Source of the DNA: Glaciimonas sp.
Lineage (GTDB): Bacteria > Pseudomonadota > Gammaproteobacteria > Burkholderiales > Burkholderiaceae_D
Length of the DNA stretch: 64,000 nt
Reading direction: 5' to 3'
Assembly (NCBI GenBank): GCA_012927625.1
Contig: JABBOV010000006.1
Span: forward strand, 1 to 64,000
Part shown: one piece after another, positions 48,595-56,855 of the stretch
Numbering within the stretch: position 1 is the stretch's first letter
Layout: each line of letters opens with the position of its first letter
Position numbers and translations under genes: made by a program
Notes under the pieces: generated by a model
Databases searched by the model: none
Seen by the model: only the letters and a program-made list of their open reading frames with translations
What the model was told of the DNA's origin: nothing

Positions 48595-50544
48595 ATGCAC
48601 GACATTACTGACAACAAGCGCCGCAGTATTTTAAGAATTCTGGCCGGCGCACCGCTGCTGCCAATTGCCGGATTTGGCAATGCCCTGTTGCTGGCCGGTT
48701 GCGGCGGCAGCACTACCGCATTGGCGGGGCCTGCAGCCACCATTGCTGCAGTCTCCTTCGTGTCGATGGCCGCGCCGAGTGCGGCAGCGGATCAAGCCAC
48801 GACCAACGTGAAATCGAAGATGTTGCTGGAGATGTCCGACGGCAGCAAGCAGGAAGTGGCATTGAGTTATCAACCGTTTTTTATCACTGGCGATAAAGTG
48901 CCTGATGGCAAGGGCGGCACGGTGGTGGCCGGCGGCTATTTCGATATCAATGGCCAACCGATCCTGGATTCCAGCGCTGCAAGCAAGCCGCAATTTTATT
49001 CGGACTGCCCGGATGGCTACACCATGTTGAAGCTGGACAATCCGACTGTTTCAGGTGTGGTCGGCAATACGGTTTTCGCAGTTGTGCAGTTTGAGTACAC
49101 ATCGACTGATTCGGCTGGTGGAAATATGTACGGCAAGCTGCCTTCGCCGATCGCGATTCTGACGCTGGATCAGGACAAGAAATCCGGTCAGCTCAAATTA
49201 ATCAAATATGAAACCGTCGATACGTCACCGGCCCATGGCTTGTGGATCACTTGCGGCGCCAGTATTTCGCCCTGGAATACCCATTTGTCGAGCGAAGAAT
49301 ATGAGCCGGATGCGACTAGCGCCGCCAGCAACGCCGGTTTTATGGCTTTTAGCCAGAACTTGTTTGGCGATACCACCCAGGCCAACCCGTATCACTACGG
49401 GCATATGCCGGAAATCACCGTCAAGCCGGACGGTACCGGTTCCGTAAAAAAACATTACTGCATGGGCCGCATCTCGCATGAGCTGGTACAAGTCATGCCG
49501 GATCAGCGCACCGTGCTGATGGGCGACGATTTCACTAACAGCGGCCTGTTCATGTTCATCGCCGACAAGGCAGCGGATTTGTCGGCAGGCACTTTGTTTG
49601 TAGCGAAATGGAAGCAAAAAAGCGCAAGCAACGGCGGCTCGGCCGACCTTGGCTGGATCAGGCTCGGCCATGCCAGCAGTGCGGAAATCGAAGTGTTGGC
49701 CAATAGCCTCAAAGCTGCCGATATCATGGATGTAAAAACAGCCGATCCACTGGACGCCAGCTATACCAAAATCGGCTTTAGCGGAAAATTTAATTGGGTC
49801 AAATTCGTGCCCGGCAAAGAACAAGCCGCGATCTTCCTGGAAACCCATCGCTACGCCGCTTTCAAAGGCGGCAGCCTGGGCTTCACCAAGATGGAAGGCG
49901 TGACCGTCAATGCCAGGGACAAGAAGGCCTATCTGGCCATGTCCTACATTCAGGGCACCATGATCAACGGCACTACCGACGTCAATGTCAAAGGCCCCAA
50001 AGCAGGCGCGGTGTATCAACTGGATCTGGCCGATGCGCAAAAGGACGATACCGGCGTTGCGATCGATAGCGCCTGGGTGCCGGTATTCATGGCAACTGTG
50101 CCGGCGCTGGTGGGCGCGGATCTGGCGGTGCCGGATGCGCTGGGTAACCTGGCCGATGTTAACCTGATCGCAAACCCCGACAACATCAAGTTTTCCGAAC
50201 GGCTGCGTACCTTGTTCATCGGTGAAGACAGCGGCATGCATGTCAATAACTTCTTGTGGGCTTACAACGTCGACAGCAAGGTACTGACCCGCATTTTGTC
50301 TTGTCCGGCAGGTGCCGAATCGACCGGTCTGCAAGCGGTCGATAACCTCAATGGCTTCGCATACATCATGAGCAATTTTCAGCATCCCGGAGACTGGGTG
50401 CTAACCAAGGACGGCAGCAATAATGTGACTGGCGGCCTGCATTCCAAGGTATATCAAAATCTGGATGCGCTGATTAACACGAACTACAAAAACAAGCACG
50501 GCGGCGGGGTTGGCTATATTCAGGGCCTGTCGGTAGCAAGCTAA
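48595..50544 (+). CDS. PhoX-family (DUF839) phosphatase-like lipoprotein
   Basis: This 649-residue exported protein has an N terminus with a twin-arginine-like RRSILR at residues 9-14, and a hydrophobic stretch ending in a lipobox (LLAGC), suggesting a Tat-exported lipoprotein. The body has the PhoX beta-propeller features: SPWNTHLSSEEYEPDA, GHMPEITVKPDGTGS, GRISHELVQVMPDQRTVLMG, and KFSERLRTLFIGEDSG near the end. PhoX enzymes are Ca/Fe-dependent alkaline phosphatases, and this copy could act on phosphoesters. GGGAG lies 9 bases before the ATG. A gap of 130 bases separates it from the chemoreceptor gene. Confidence 0.87.
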   Translation: MHDITDNKRRSILRILAGAPLLPIAGFGNALLLAGCGGSTTALAGPAATIAAVSFVSMAAPSAAADQATTNVKSKMLLEMSDGSKQEVALSYQPFFITGDKVPDGKGGTVVAGGYFDINGQPILDSSAASKPQFYSDCPDGYTMLKLDNPTVSGVVGNTVFAVVQFEYTSTDSAGGNMYGKLPSPIAILTLDQDKKSGQLKLIKYETVDTSPAHGLWITCGASISPWNTHLSSEEYEPDATSAASNAGFMAFSQNLFGDTTQANPYHYGHMPEITVKPDGTGSVKKHYCMGRISHELVQVMPDQRTVLMGDDFTNSGLFMFIADKAADLSAGTLFVAKWKQKSASNGGSADLGWIRLGHASSAEIEVLANSLKAADIMDVKTADPLDASYTKIGFSGKFNWVKFVPGKEQAAIFLETHRYAAFKGGSLGFTKMEGVTVNARDKKAYLAMSYIQGTMINGTTDVNVKGPKAGAVYQLDLADAQKDDTGVAIDSAWVPVFMATVPALVGADLAVPDALGNLADVNLIANPDNIKFSERLRTLFIGEDSGMHVNNFLWAYNVDSKVLTRILSCPAGAESTGLQAVDNLNGFAYIMSNFQHPGDWVLTKDGSNNVTGGLHSKVYQNLDALINTNYKNKHGGGVGYIQGLSVAS

Positions 50545-50674
50545 AACGAAAACCTACCTGTGGCATTAATGGCGACCGTTTCGAGCCATTGGAAAATATC
50601 TTCGGAACGGTTGTTATATATCGAACGACAGAAAATATCACATCTCTACCGTAGCTAAACAGAGGTAAAAAATC

Positions 50675-52354
50675 ATGAATAATTTCAGTATCAGTACCCG
50701 TTTGAGTGCCGGATTTGCCGCTGTGCTGATCTTGATGCTGGCGATTGCCGGATTGGGTATCAGCCGATTACAGGCAGTCGGCGAGGTGGTGCATACGATG
50801 TCATCTGAAACCATGGCAATTGAGCGGCTCGGCGCCGAATGGTTTACCGAGATCAGCGTCAATAGCGCGCGAACCGTAGCGGTTGCCAGAACTGATGAGC
50901 CGGAATCCCAGCAATATTTTAAAGAGCAAATCAGAATCACCGCCAATAAAATTAGCGCGATTCAAAAAAGTCTGGAGCCGATGATTGCCTCGGCCGGAGG
51001 CAAAGCACTGCTGCTGCATATTGCTGAAAAACGCAAGTTGTATGCAACTGTCGGCGACGCTGTTCTCGAACTCAAAAGGACTGGCAGGAATGCGGTTGCC
51101 GACCAGATGATCGAAGAAAAATTCTTGCCGGCGGTCGACGCTTATTTGAGCAGTGCCCGCCAACTGATTGTCTACCAACAAAACCTGTCGCAGGCACTGG
51201 CTACACAAGCTGACCGTCATTTCCAGAACGGCCGCATCCTGATGGCGTCGTTGAGCGTGGCTGCGCTGTTGCTCGGCTTGGCATGCGCATGGCTGATCAG
51301 CCGTTCCATCTCGATACCGTTACATGCAGCGGTGCAGATTGCCCAGCGTGTTGCCGCAGGCGATTTATCGGCACAAATCGTGGCTACCGGCAAGGATGAA
51401 ACCGGCCAACTGCTCGCCGCTTTACGCGACATGAATACTGCGCTGCATCAAGTCATTGGCGACGTCCGTTTTGGTGTTGATACCATTGCGCTGGCTTCAG
51501 GGGAAATCGCCACCGGCAACGCCGACCTGTCATCGCGTACCGAAGAGCAGGCCAGTGCGCTGGAAGAAACCGCCAGTTCGATGGAACAACTGACTGCTAC
51601 TGTGCACCAAAATACCGACCATGCACGCCAAGCCGCCCAGTTGGCAGTATCGGCCTCCAGCGTAGCCGTCAAGGGCGGCCAGGTGGTATCGCAAGTAGTT
51701 GATACCATGGGTTCGATCAAGGCCAGCTCGCACAAGATCGCCGACATCATCAGCGTCATCGACGGCATCTCTTTTCAGACCAATATTCTGGCGCTGAATG
51801 CGGCGGTTGAAGCGGCCCACGCCGGCGAACAGGGCCGCGGCTTCGCAGTGGTTGCCAGCGAAGTACGTAATTTGGCGCAGCGCTCGGCTGCCGCCGCCAA
51901 GGAAATCAAAGCCCTGATCGACGATTCGGTACGACAAGTCGACCAGGGCAGCGAACTGGTGGATGCCGCCGGCCAGACCATGAGTGAAATCGTCAGCTCG
52001 GTCCAGCGGGTAGCCGACATCATGAGTGAAATCACCGCTGCCAGCCAGGAGCAAAGCGCCGGCATCGAACAGGTCAACCAAGCCATCGGCCAGATGGATG
52101 AAATGACGCAGCAGAATGCGGCACTGGTAGAACAGGCGGCGGCTGCCGCCGAAAGCCTGCAGGGTCAGGCAGTATCGCTGGCGCAGGCGGTGAGCGTGTT
52201 CAAATTGAGTAAAAAAGCCGAAGCGGTACCGGTAGTTACCGCTTTTACGCAACAACAACCGCAACGCGCTGCGCAGAAAACGGGCAGCAGGCTAGCCATT
52301 GACTACTCTGGCAATGGGCCGGAAAGGCGATTTTCAGCAGCGTTGTGCAATTAA
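50675..52354 (+). CDS. methyl-accepting chemotaxis protein
   Basis: This 559-residue receptor has a membrane segment at about 11-31, a four-helix-bundle periplasmic sensor (32-188), a second membrane segment (190-211), and a HAMP domain (to about 265). The signalling domain has the hairpin tip [20 protein letters not shown] followed by [20 protein letters not shown]. Methylation-type [14 protein letters not shown]-like helices flank the tip. No C-terminal NWETF-type pentapeptide is present. The ligand is unknown. No other chemotaxis genes are adjacent. Confidence 0.93.
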   Translation: MNNFSISTRLSAGFAAVLILMLAIAGLGISRLQAVGEVVHTMSSETMAIERLGAEWFTEISVNSARTVAVARTDEPESQQYFKEQIRITANKISAIQKSLEPMIASAGGKALLLHIAEKRKLYATVGDAVLELKRTGRNAVADQMIEEKFLPAVDAYLSSARQLIVYQQNLSQALATQADRHFQNGRILMASLSVAALLLGLACAWLISRSISIPLHAAVQIAQRVAAGDLSAQIVATGKDETGQLLAALRDMNTALHQVIGDVRFGVDTIALASGEIATGNADLSSRTEEQASALEETASSMEQLTATVHQNTDHARQAAQLAVSASSVAVKGGQVVSQVVDTMGSIKASSHKIADIISVIDGISFQTNILALNAAVEAAHAGEQGRGFAVVASEVRNLAQRSAAAAKEIKALIDDSVRQVDQGSELVDAAGQTMSEIVSSVQRVADIMSEITAASQEQSAGIEQVNQAIGQMDEMTQQNAALVEQAAAAAESLQGQAVSLAQAVSVFKLSKKAEAVPVVTAFTQQQPQRAAQKTGSRLAIDYSGNGPERRFSAALCN

Positions 52355-52394
52355 GCATACCTAAGCATGTATATTTAAGAGCAACACTAAAACA

Positions 52395-52427
52395 ATGCGT
52401 AAAAATGGGTGCTTTTGCATATACTCC
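52395..52427 (-). repeat. 26-nt-phased dispersed element, copy 6
   Basis: On the minus strand GGAGTAT starts at 52427 and TACGCAT at 52401, a 26-nt offset. The second block has one mismatch (ACGCAT). It lies between the convergent chemoreceptor and acr3 genes. Confidence 0.65.
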
Positions 52428-52480
52428 CATGATAAAAGTTAAGGCTGGGGCGCAATAAGCGCAGCCCTACAGTGTTGTAG

Positions 52481-52505
52481 GGGCAGGTTCCAAACCTGCC
52501 CTTTT
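52481..52505 (+). terminator. hairpin terminator between chemoreceptor and acr3
   Basis: GGGCAGGTT and AACCTGCCC pair around CCA and are followed by TTTT. The sequence is also a familiar dispersed repeat (GTAGGGGCAGGTTC type), so it may be both. Confidence 0.6.
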
Positions 52506-52538
52506 GCGGCAACCTGCGAGGGGGGGGAAACCCGCTCC

Positions 52539-53621
52539 CTACACGGAATGGCCGGCTTCATACCAAGGTTTGGACGCATTTACCACTTTCACCACCAGTA
52601 GCATCACCGGCACTTCGATCAGCACCCCAACCACGGTGGCCAGCGCCGCGCCGGACTCGAAACCGAACAGGCTGATGGCTGCCGCCACCGCCAGCTCAAA
52701 AAAGTTGGAAGCGCCGATCAGCGCCGACGGGCCGGCGACCGAATGTTTTTCGCCTACTTTCTTGTTAAGCCAGTAAGCCAATCCCGCATTGAAAAAAACC
52801 TGGATTAGAATCGGTACCGCCAGCAGCGCAATCACCAGCGGTTGCCGCAGGATGGCGTCGCCCTGGAATGCGAATAGCAGCACCAGCGTCGCCAATAAAG
52901 CTGCAATCGACCACGGCTGAATTTTGTGCAGTGCTGCATCGAACCTGGCTGTGCCTTTGGCCAACAGCGCGCGCCGGATTACCTGGGCGATGATCACCGG
53001 CAGCACGATATACAACACTACCGAAGTCAGCAGCGTGGCCCACGGCACGATGATGGTGGATACGCCTAGCAGCAAAGCGACCAACGGCGCGAACGCAAAT
53101 ACCATGATCAGATCATTGATCGCCACCTGCGACAGCGTGAAATACGGGTCGCCGCCGGTTAGCCGACTCCAGACAAACACCATCGCGGTGCAGGGCGCGG
53201 CTGCCAGCAGAATCAAGCCGGCGATGTAGGAATCGATTTGCGCGCTGGGCAAATACGGTGCAAACCAGACCCGGATAAATAGCCAGCCCAAAAACGCCAT
53301 CGAAAACGGCTTCACCGCCCAGTTGACGAATAGCGTAACGGCGATGCCCTTGCTGTGCTGCCTGACTTGTTGCAACGCGCCGAAATCGATTTTCAGCAGC
53401 ATCGGGATGATCATCACCCAGATCAGCAAACCGACCGGCAGATTGACCTTGGCGACTTCCATCGCGCCGATCGCCTTGAACATATTCGGCCAGCCCTGAC
53501 CGAGCGCGATGCCGACCACGATGCAAATCGCAACCCACGCGGTCAGATAGCGTTCAAAAAAACTTAGTGGAGCGACAGCCCCAGCCGCCTTTTTGGCGGC
53601 AACTTCACATTGTGCAGACAT
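52539..53621 (-). CDS. acr3: ACR3-family arsenite efflux permease
   Basis: This 360-residue inner-membrane protein with ten hydrophobic segments exports As(III). It shows FFERYLTAWVAICIVVGIAL at the start, then AAPCTAMVFVWSRLTGGDP with the essential Cys of TM4 and LNKKVGEKHSVAGPSALIGA near residue 280. This is an ACR3 type, not ArsB. It lies 29 bases after arsC and is last in the ars cluster. A short basic leader (SAQCEVAAKKAAGAVAPL) precedes the first helix. Confidence 0.93.
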   Translation of the reverse strand: MSAQCEVAAKKAAGAVAPLSFFERYLTAWVAICIVVGIALGQGWPNMFKAIGAMEVAKVNLPVGLLIWVMIIPMLLKIDFGALQQVRQHSKGIAVTLFVNWAVKPFSMAFLGWLFIRVWFAPYLPSAQIDSYIAGLILLAAAPCTAMVFVWSRLTGGDPYFTLSQVAINDLIMVFAFAPLVALLLGVSTIIVPWATLLTSVVLYIVLPVIIAQVIRRALLAKGTARFDAALHKIQPWSIAALLATLVLLFAFQGDAILRQPLVIALLAVPILIQVFFNAGLAYWLNKKVGEKHSVAGPSALIGASNFFELAVAAAISLFGFESGAALATVVGVLIEVPVMLLVVKVVNASKPWYEAGHSV

Positions 53622-53650
53622 AACAATTCCAGTTGGGATAGAGGGATAAC

Positions 53651-54154
53651 TTACGCACTCTGGCTTTGGCCCATTTCGTGCAAATGCTTTTGGAGCGAGG
53701 CGCGATCTAACTTATCGAGCGGCAGACTCAGGAGCGGCCGGATGCGGTTAGTGATTTCGAGATGGGTGCGATTAAAAGCCTTGTGCTTGGTTGCGTCGTC
53801 GCCTTCCACCTGCGACGGGTCAGCGAAACCCCAATGTGCTGTCATCGGTTGCCCCGGCCAAAATGGGCAGACTTCGCCGGCAGCTTGATCGCAGACGGTG
53901 AAAACGAAATCCAACTTGGGCGCATCGGGCTCGGCAAACTCGTCCCAACTCTTGCTGCGCAACGTGCTGACGTCGTAGTGGTGGCGTTGCAATAAATCCA
54001 GTGTCAACGGATGCACCTCACCGCGCGGGTGACTGCCCGCACTGTAAGCACGAAAGCGCCCTGCGCCAAGCTGGTTCAGAATGGATTCGGCAATGATGCT
54101 GCGCGCCGAGTTGCCGGTACAGAGGAACAGCACGTTGTAGATTTTGTCGCTCAT
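53651..54154 (-). CDS. arsC: arsenate reductase, low-molecular-weight phosphatase type
   Basis: This 167-residue protein reduces As(V) to As(III). The phosphatase loop is C-T-G-N-S-A-R-S near residues 13-20, with downstream DFVFTVCDQAAGEVCPFWPG that supplies resolving cysteines and the GFADPSQVEG signature. The family is the LMW-PTP/glutaredoxin- or thioredoxin-coupled branch. I start at the ATG at 54154, which overlaps the broken arsA stop by four bases (ATGA), a trace of the former coupling. Confidence 0.9.
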   Translation of the reverse strand: MSDKIYNVLFLCTGNSARSIIAESILNQLGAGRFRAYSAGSHPRGEVHPLTLDLLQRHHYDVSTLRSKSWDEFAEPDAPKLDFVFTVCDQAAGEVCPFWPGQPMTAHWGFADPSQVEGDDATKHKAFNRTHLEITNRIRPLLSLPLDKLDRASLQKHLHEMGQSQSA

Positions 54155-54603
54155 GGCGAACTCCGTTTGACAATGGTTGGGGATGCTTGAAGAGATACGT
54201 GTGTAAGCGCTAACAGGCGCGCCACGCCAACCGGTTCCTCGGTCAGCAGCGGCACTACTGCAAAACGCTGGGCATGGTGCGTTGCTACCAAGTCCACCTG
54301 TGCCAGTTCGTTCACGGCGCGCTGACGCAGAAGGCGGGACTGCGGCTGTGCCGCCATTAGACTGTTGTTGACAATCCAGGACCACGGTTCAATGCCGGCG
54401 CGACGCAGATCGGCCTGCAAATTTGCCGCTTCCAGCACCGGCGTAGTGAAATGCAGATGGGGGTCGGTCAGTTAGCGCGCCACCTCGCGGTGATAAGCGT
54501 CGGTGGCGTCCAGCAATAGCAGCGCGTGGCCGGTCGGTGCGGTATCCATCACCACGAACTTTTTTCCCGCTTCGCGGATGGTGCGTGAAAATGCTTGAAA
54601 CAC
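54151..54603 (-). pseudogene. arsA: arsA, C-terminal remnant (arsenite-pump ATPase)
   Basis: From about 54603 leftwards the frame reads VMDTAPTGHALLLLDATDAY then HREVAR, where a TAA (54474-54472) interrupts. It continues as LTDPHLHFTTPVLEAANLQA and WSWIVNNSLMAAQPQSRLLR, and ends at the TGA overlapping arsC. These are the last third of the ArsA ATPase (DTAPTGH is its signal-transduction motif). The N-terminal half with the P-loop is missing, joined directly to the arsD fragment. It is both truncated and interrupted by a stop. Confidence 0.85.
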
Positions 54604-54612
54604 GGCGATTTA

Positions 54613-54723
54613 CTAAGTGCAGGGCGAACGCAAATTTTCTTCCAGCAGCGCCTGATCGACGTCAGTGCCGCATACGCCGCTGCTGCAACATAGAGCAGGA
54701 TCAAAAACCCGAATTGTGGTCAT
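54613..54723 (-). pseudogene. arsD: arsD, N-terminal remnant (arsenic metallochaperone)
   Basis: The ATG at 54723 opens IRVFDPALCCSSGVCGTDVD, the ArsD N terminus with the As(III)-binding pair Cys12-Cys13 and Cys18. The frame stops after 36 residues (full ArsD is about 120) at a TAG. The following bases belong to the arsA remnant. An internal deletion therefore removed the end of arsD and the start of arsA. Confidence 0.85.
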
Positions 54724-54768
54724 ACAGAGCCTCTTGTAAAAAACTGTGAGCAGGATTTGTGCGGTTAA

Positions 54769-54829
54769 GTAGTGCGGGCCTCCGTGCCTGAATCTGGTTG
54801 TAAGGCGCAGGTACGGAGGCACCTACTAC
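54769..54829. repeat. GTAGTGCGGGCC palindrome family, copy C
   Basis: GTAGTGCGGGCCTCCGTGCC pairs imperfectly with GGTACGGAGGCACCTACTAC around a loop with TCTGGTTG. It lies between arsR and the arsD remnant. Confidence 0.75.
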
Positions 54830-54853
54830 ATAGACATAGCATTTGCGTAAGCT

Positions 54854-55234
54854 TTATTGGGTTGAATTTTTAGGTAAAACGGCTGAAGCCGGAGCAGCGT
54901 CAGTATCGGCGCACAGCGGCGTATCGCAGTCGACCCCGCACCGCTCAGGATGTCCGGTGCAGCATTCCTCGGTCAGGTAAGTGATCAGTTCCTGCATCAG
55001 CGGCATATTCGCGCGATAACGCTGAAAGCGACCTTCCTGGGTTGCACTCAGTAAATTGGCCTGGGTCAGCGCCTTCAAATGAAACGAGAGATTGGTGGGT
55101 GCAATATCAAGCGCGCTGGCGATTTCGCCGGCGACCAGACCGACTGGGCCGATGCGCACCAGTAAGCGATAAGCATCAAGCCGGATGCCGGAAGCCAAAG
55201 ATTCGAAGACGGTAGTTGCAGTGTTTTTATCCAT
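54854..55234 (-). CDS. arsR: ArsR-family arsenic-responsive repressor
   Basis: This 126-residue winged-helix repressor has VFESLASGIRLDAYRLLV, then ALDIAPTNLSFHLKALTQAN (recognition helix region) and EGRFQRYRANMPLMQELI. A Cys-rich C terminus (EECCTGHPERCGVDC) suits As(III) sensing in the class with C-terminal vicinal cysteines. I start at ATG 55234; a TTG six codons earlier is less likely. A palindrome lies right upstream. It is first in the decayed arsR-arsD'-arsA'-arsC-acr3 cluster. Confidence 0.88.
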   Translation of the reverse strand: MDKNTATTVFESLASGIRLDAYRLLVRIGPVGLVAGEIASALDIAPTNLSFHLKALTQANLLSATQEGRFQRYRANMPLMQELITYLTEECCTGHPERCGVDCDTPLCADTDAAPASAVLPKNSTQ

Positions 55235-55240
55235 GCAGCG

Positions 55241-55271
55241 ATTATATTTCAACTATTCAACAATAGTTGAA
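55241..55271 (-). promoter_or_regulatory. arsR operator/promoter
   Basis: TTCAACTATT (55248-55257) and AATAGTTGAA (55262-55271) form a perfect 10-base palindrome with a 4-base spacer, a likely ArsR operator. On the minus strand TATAAT (55246-55241) follows it at once. Its lower edge is only 6 bases from the ATG at 55234, so if this is the -10 box the transcript would be leaderless. No clear -35 hexamer is visible at 16-18 bases. Confidence 0.65.
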
Positions 55272-55607
55272 TAATTGAAGTATAAAATCGATGTTTGGCA
55301 ATGTAGTGGCAAAGGCGCGAATTTATTCGCACATTTGACTCTCAATCAAGTTGCTGAATGTTGTTAGCAGCACACGGTTCTGAACCGCTGCGATTACGTG
55401 CCCTCCAGTTAAAGCCGCTTGCGCCTTGCTTGTCGGGAAGCGCAAACAGATCGGCGACTGAGCGACAACTGTAGTTTCGTGGTGCTGCTGAATCCTGAGC
55501 GACTTATGAACGCATGAGATCCCGCGATGCGCAATCTCGAGTTGGAATTAATGTGTAAAGCCAAATTAGCGCGTGGGCTTATTGCTTGGGGAAAAATTGC
55601 ACAAACG
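55272..55607. other. gap upstream of arsR
   Basis: No gene is supported. A short palindrome (GCGAATTTATTCGC, near 55318) resembles one in the 14.2 kb gap. The remainder is unremarkable. Confidence 0.45.
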
Positions 55608-55640
55608 AAAAAGCCGACCCTGTGAAGTCGGCTTTTTTTT
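55608..55640 (-). terminator. terminator after tRNA-Met
   Basis: AAAAAGCCGAC and GTCGGCTTTTT pair around an 8-base loop, with A and T tracts on both sides. It lies about 30 bases past the 3' end of the tRNA gene on the minus strand. Confidence 0.8.
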
Positions 55641-55670
55641 CGTAAGTCTCTGAATTCATGACGTATTTTT

Positions 55671-55747
55671 TGGTGGTGATAGGTGGACTTGAACCACCGA
55701 CCCCAGCATTATGAGTGCTGTGCTCTAACCAACTGAGCTATATCACC
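55671..55747 (-). tRNA. tRNA-Met (CAT)
   Basis: The 77-base minus-strand gene begins GGTGATATAGCTCAGTTGG, has the anticodon loop with CAT (ACTCATAAT), a T-loop GGTTCAAGTCC and the acceptor end TATCACC, then A and an encoded CCA. The G-C first pair of the acceptor stem indicates elongator rather than initiator tRNA-Met. A tRNA-Ile2 (lysidine) cannot be excluded from the anticodon alone. Confidence 0.93.
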
Positions 55748-55886
55748 ATGAGTTTATGCGGTTTATAGTTGGAACCGCACTATTCAGGCCAAATAATCTG
55801 CCCGAACAACTAAGCCCTGCATTATGACCAGCCACTTTTTCTCTGTCAAGAAAATTGTCTCTCTTGGCTCGTATCTGCAGCGTACT

Positions 55887-56855
55887 TCAAATTTCCTGAT
55901 GTTGATTGATGTGCAGCAGCGCCTGATCGATTGCGTTTGCACTGAGGCAATCCAGTGAAATCCGTTGCGGCATTGCGCGCAACCAGGTTAGTTGGCGTTT
56001 GGCGAGCTGGCGGGTGGCAATGATGCCTTTTTCGCGCAGCGTAGGCAGGTCGTATTGCCCATCCAGGTGTTCCCAGACTTGGCGATAGCCGACGCAACGG
56101 ATTGACGGCAGGCCAGGATGCAGGTCGCCGCGCGCGCGCAGCGTTGCCACTTCGTCGAGCAGGTTGTGGCCGGGGCCGCCCTGCAGCATGGCATCGAAGC
56201 GGGTTTCGATGCGCTGGTGCAGTACGCTGCGGTCCGAGGGTTCCAGCGCAAGTTGCAGAAGAGTGAAAGGCAATTCAGTTTTGGGCCGCAATGCCAGTAG
56301 TTGCGACATCGGTTGGCCGGTCAGTGCAATGATTTCCAGCGCGCGCTGGATGCGTTGCGCGTCGTTGGGTTTGAGCCGTTCTGCAGTAGTCGGATCGAGC
56401 TGCGCCAGTCGGGCGTGCATGGCCGGAGTGCCGATCCGGGCAGCTTCGAGTTCGAGTTGCGCACGCAGGGCCGGGTCGGCGGCTGGCAATACGTCGAGTC
56501 CATCCATCAGCGCCTTGAAATACATCATGGTGCCGCCGACCAATAACGGCAGCTTGCCGCGGGCGCGGATTTCTGCACTCAGTCGCAGTACATCTTTGCA
56601 GAATTGCGCAGCGGAATAGGCTTCGGTCGGGTCGATGATGTCGATCAGGTGGTGCGGCACAGCGGATAGTTCAGCAGCGCCTGGCTTGGCAGTGCCGATA
56701 TCCATGCCGCGATAGACCAGGGCGGAATCGACCGAGATGATTTCGGACGGTATCCAGCGCGCAATTTCCAGCGCCAACGCAGTTTTGCCAGAGGCAGTCG
56801 GGCCCATGAGAGCGACCGCTAGCGGTTTGGTTTGCTGGCTTTGTGAGTGTTTCAT
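55887..56855 (-). CDS. miaA: tRNA dimethylallyltransferase
   Basis: This enzyme adds a dimethylallyl group to A37 of tRNAs reading UNN codons. The 322-residue protein has the P-loop G18-P-T-A-S-G-K-T25, [18 protein letters not shown] near residue 40, [10 protein letters not shown] near 68 and [11 protein letters not shown] near 245. The ATG overlaps the mutL stop by four bases (ATGA), giving the mutL-miaA coupling common in proteobacteria. I use 56855 because the frame upstream of it lies over mutL. Confidence 0.94.
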   Translation of the reverse strand: MKHSQSQQTKPLAVALMGPTASGKTALALEIARWIPSEIISVDSALVYRGMDIGTAKPGAAELSAVPHHLIDIIDPTEAYSAAQFCKDVLRLSAEIRARGKLPLLVGGTMMYFKALMDGLDVLPAADPALRAQLELEAARIGTPAMHARLAQLDPTTAERLKPNDAQRIQRALEIIALTGQPMSQLLALRPKTELPFTLLQLALEPSDRSVLHQRIETRFDAMLQGGPGHNLLDEVATLRARGDLHPGLPSIRCVGYRQVWEHLDGQYDLPTLREKGIIATRQLAKRQLTWLRAMPQRISLDCLSANAIDQALLHINQHQEI

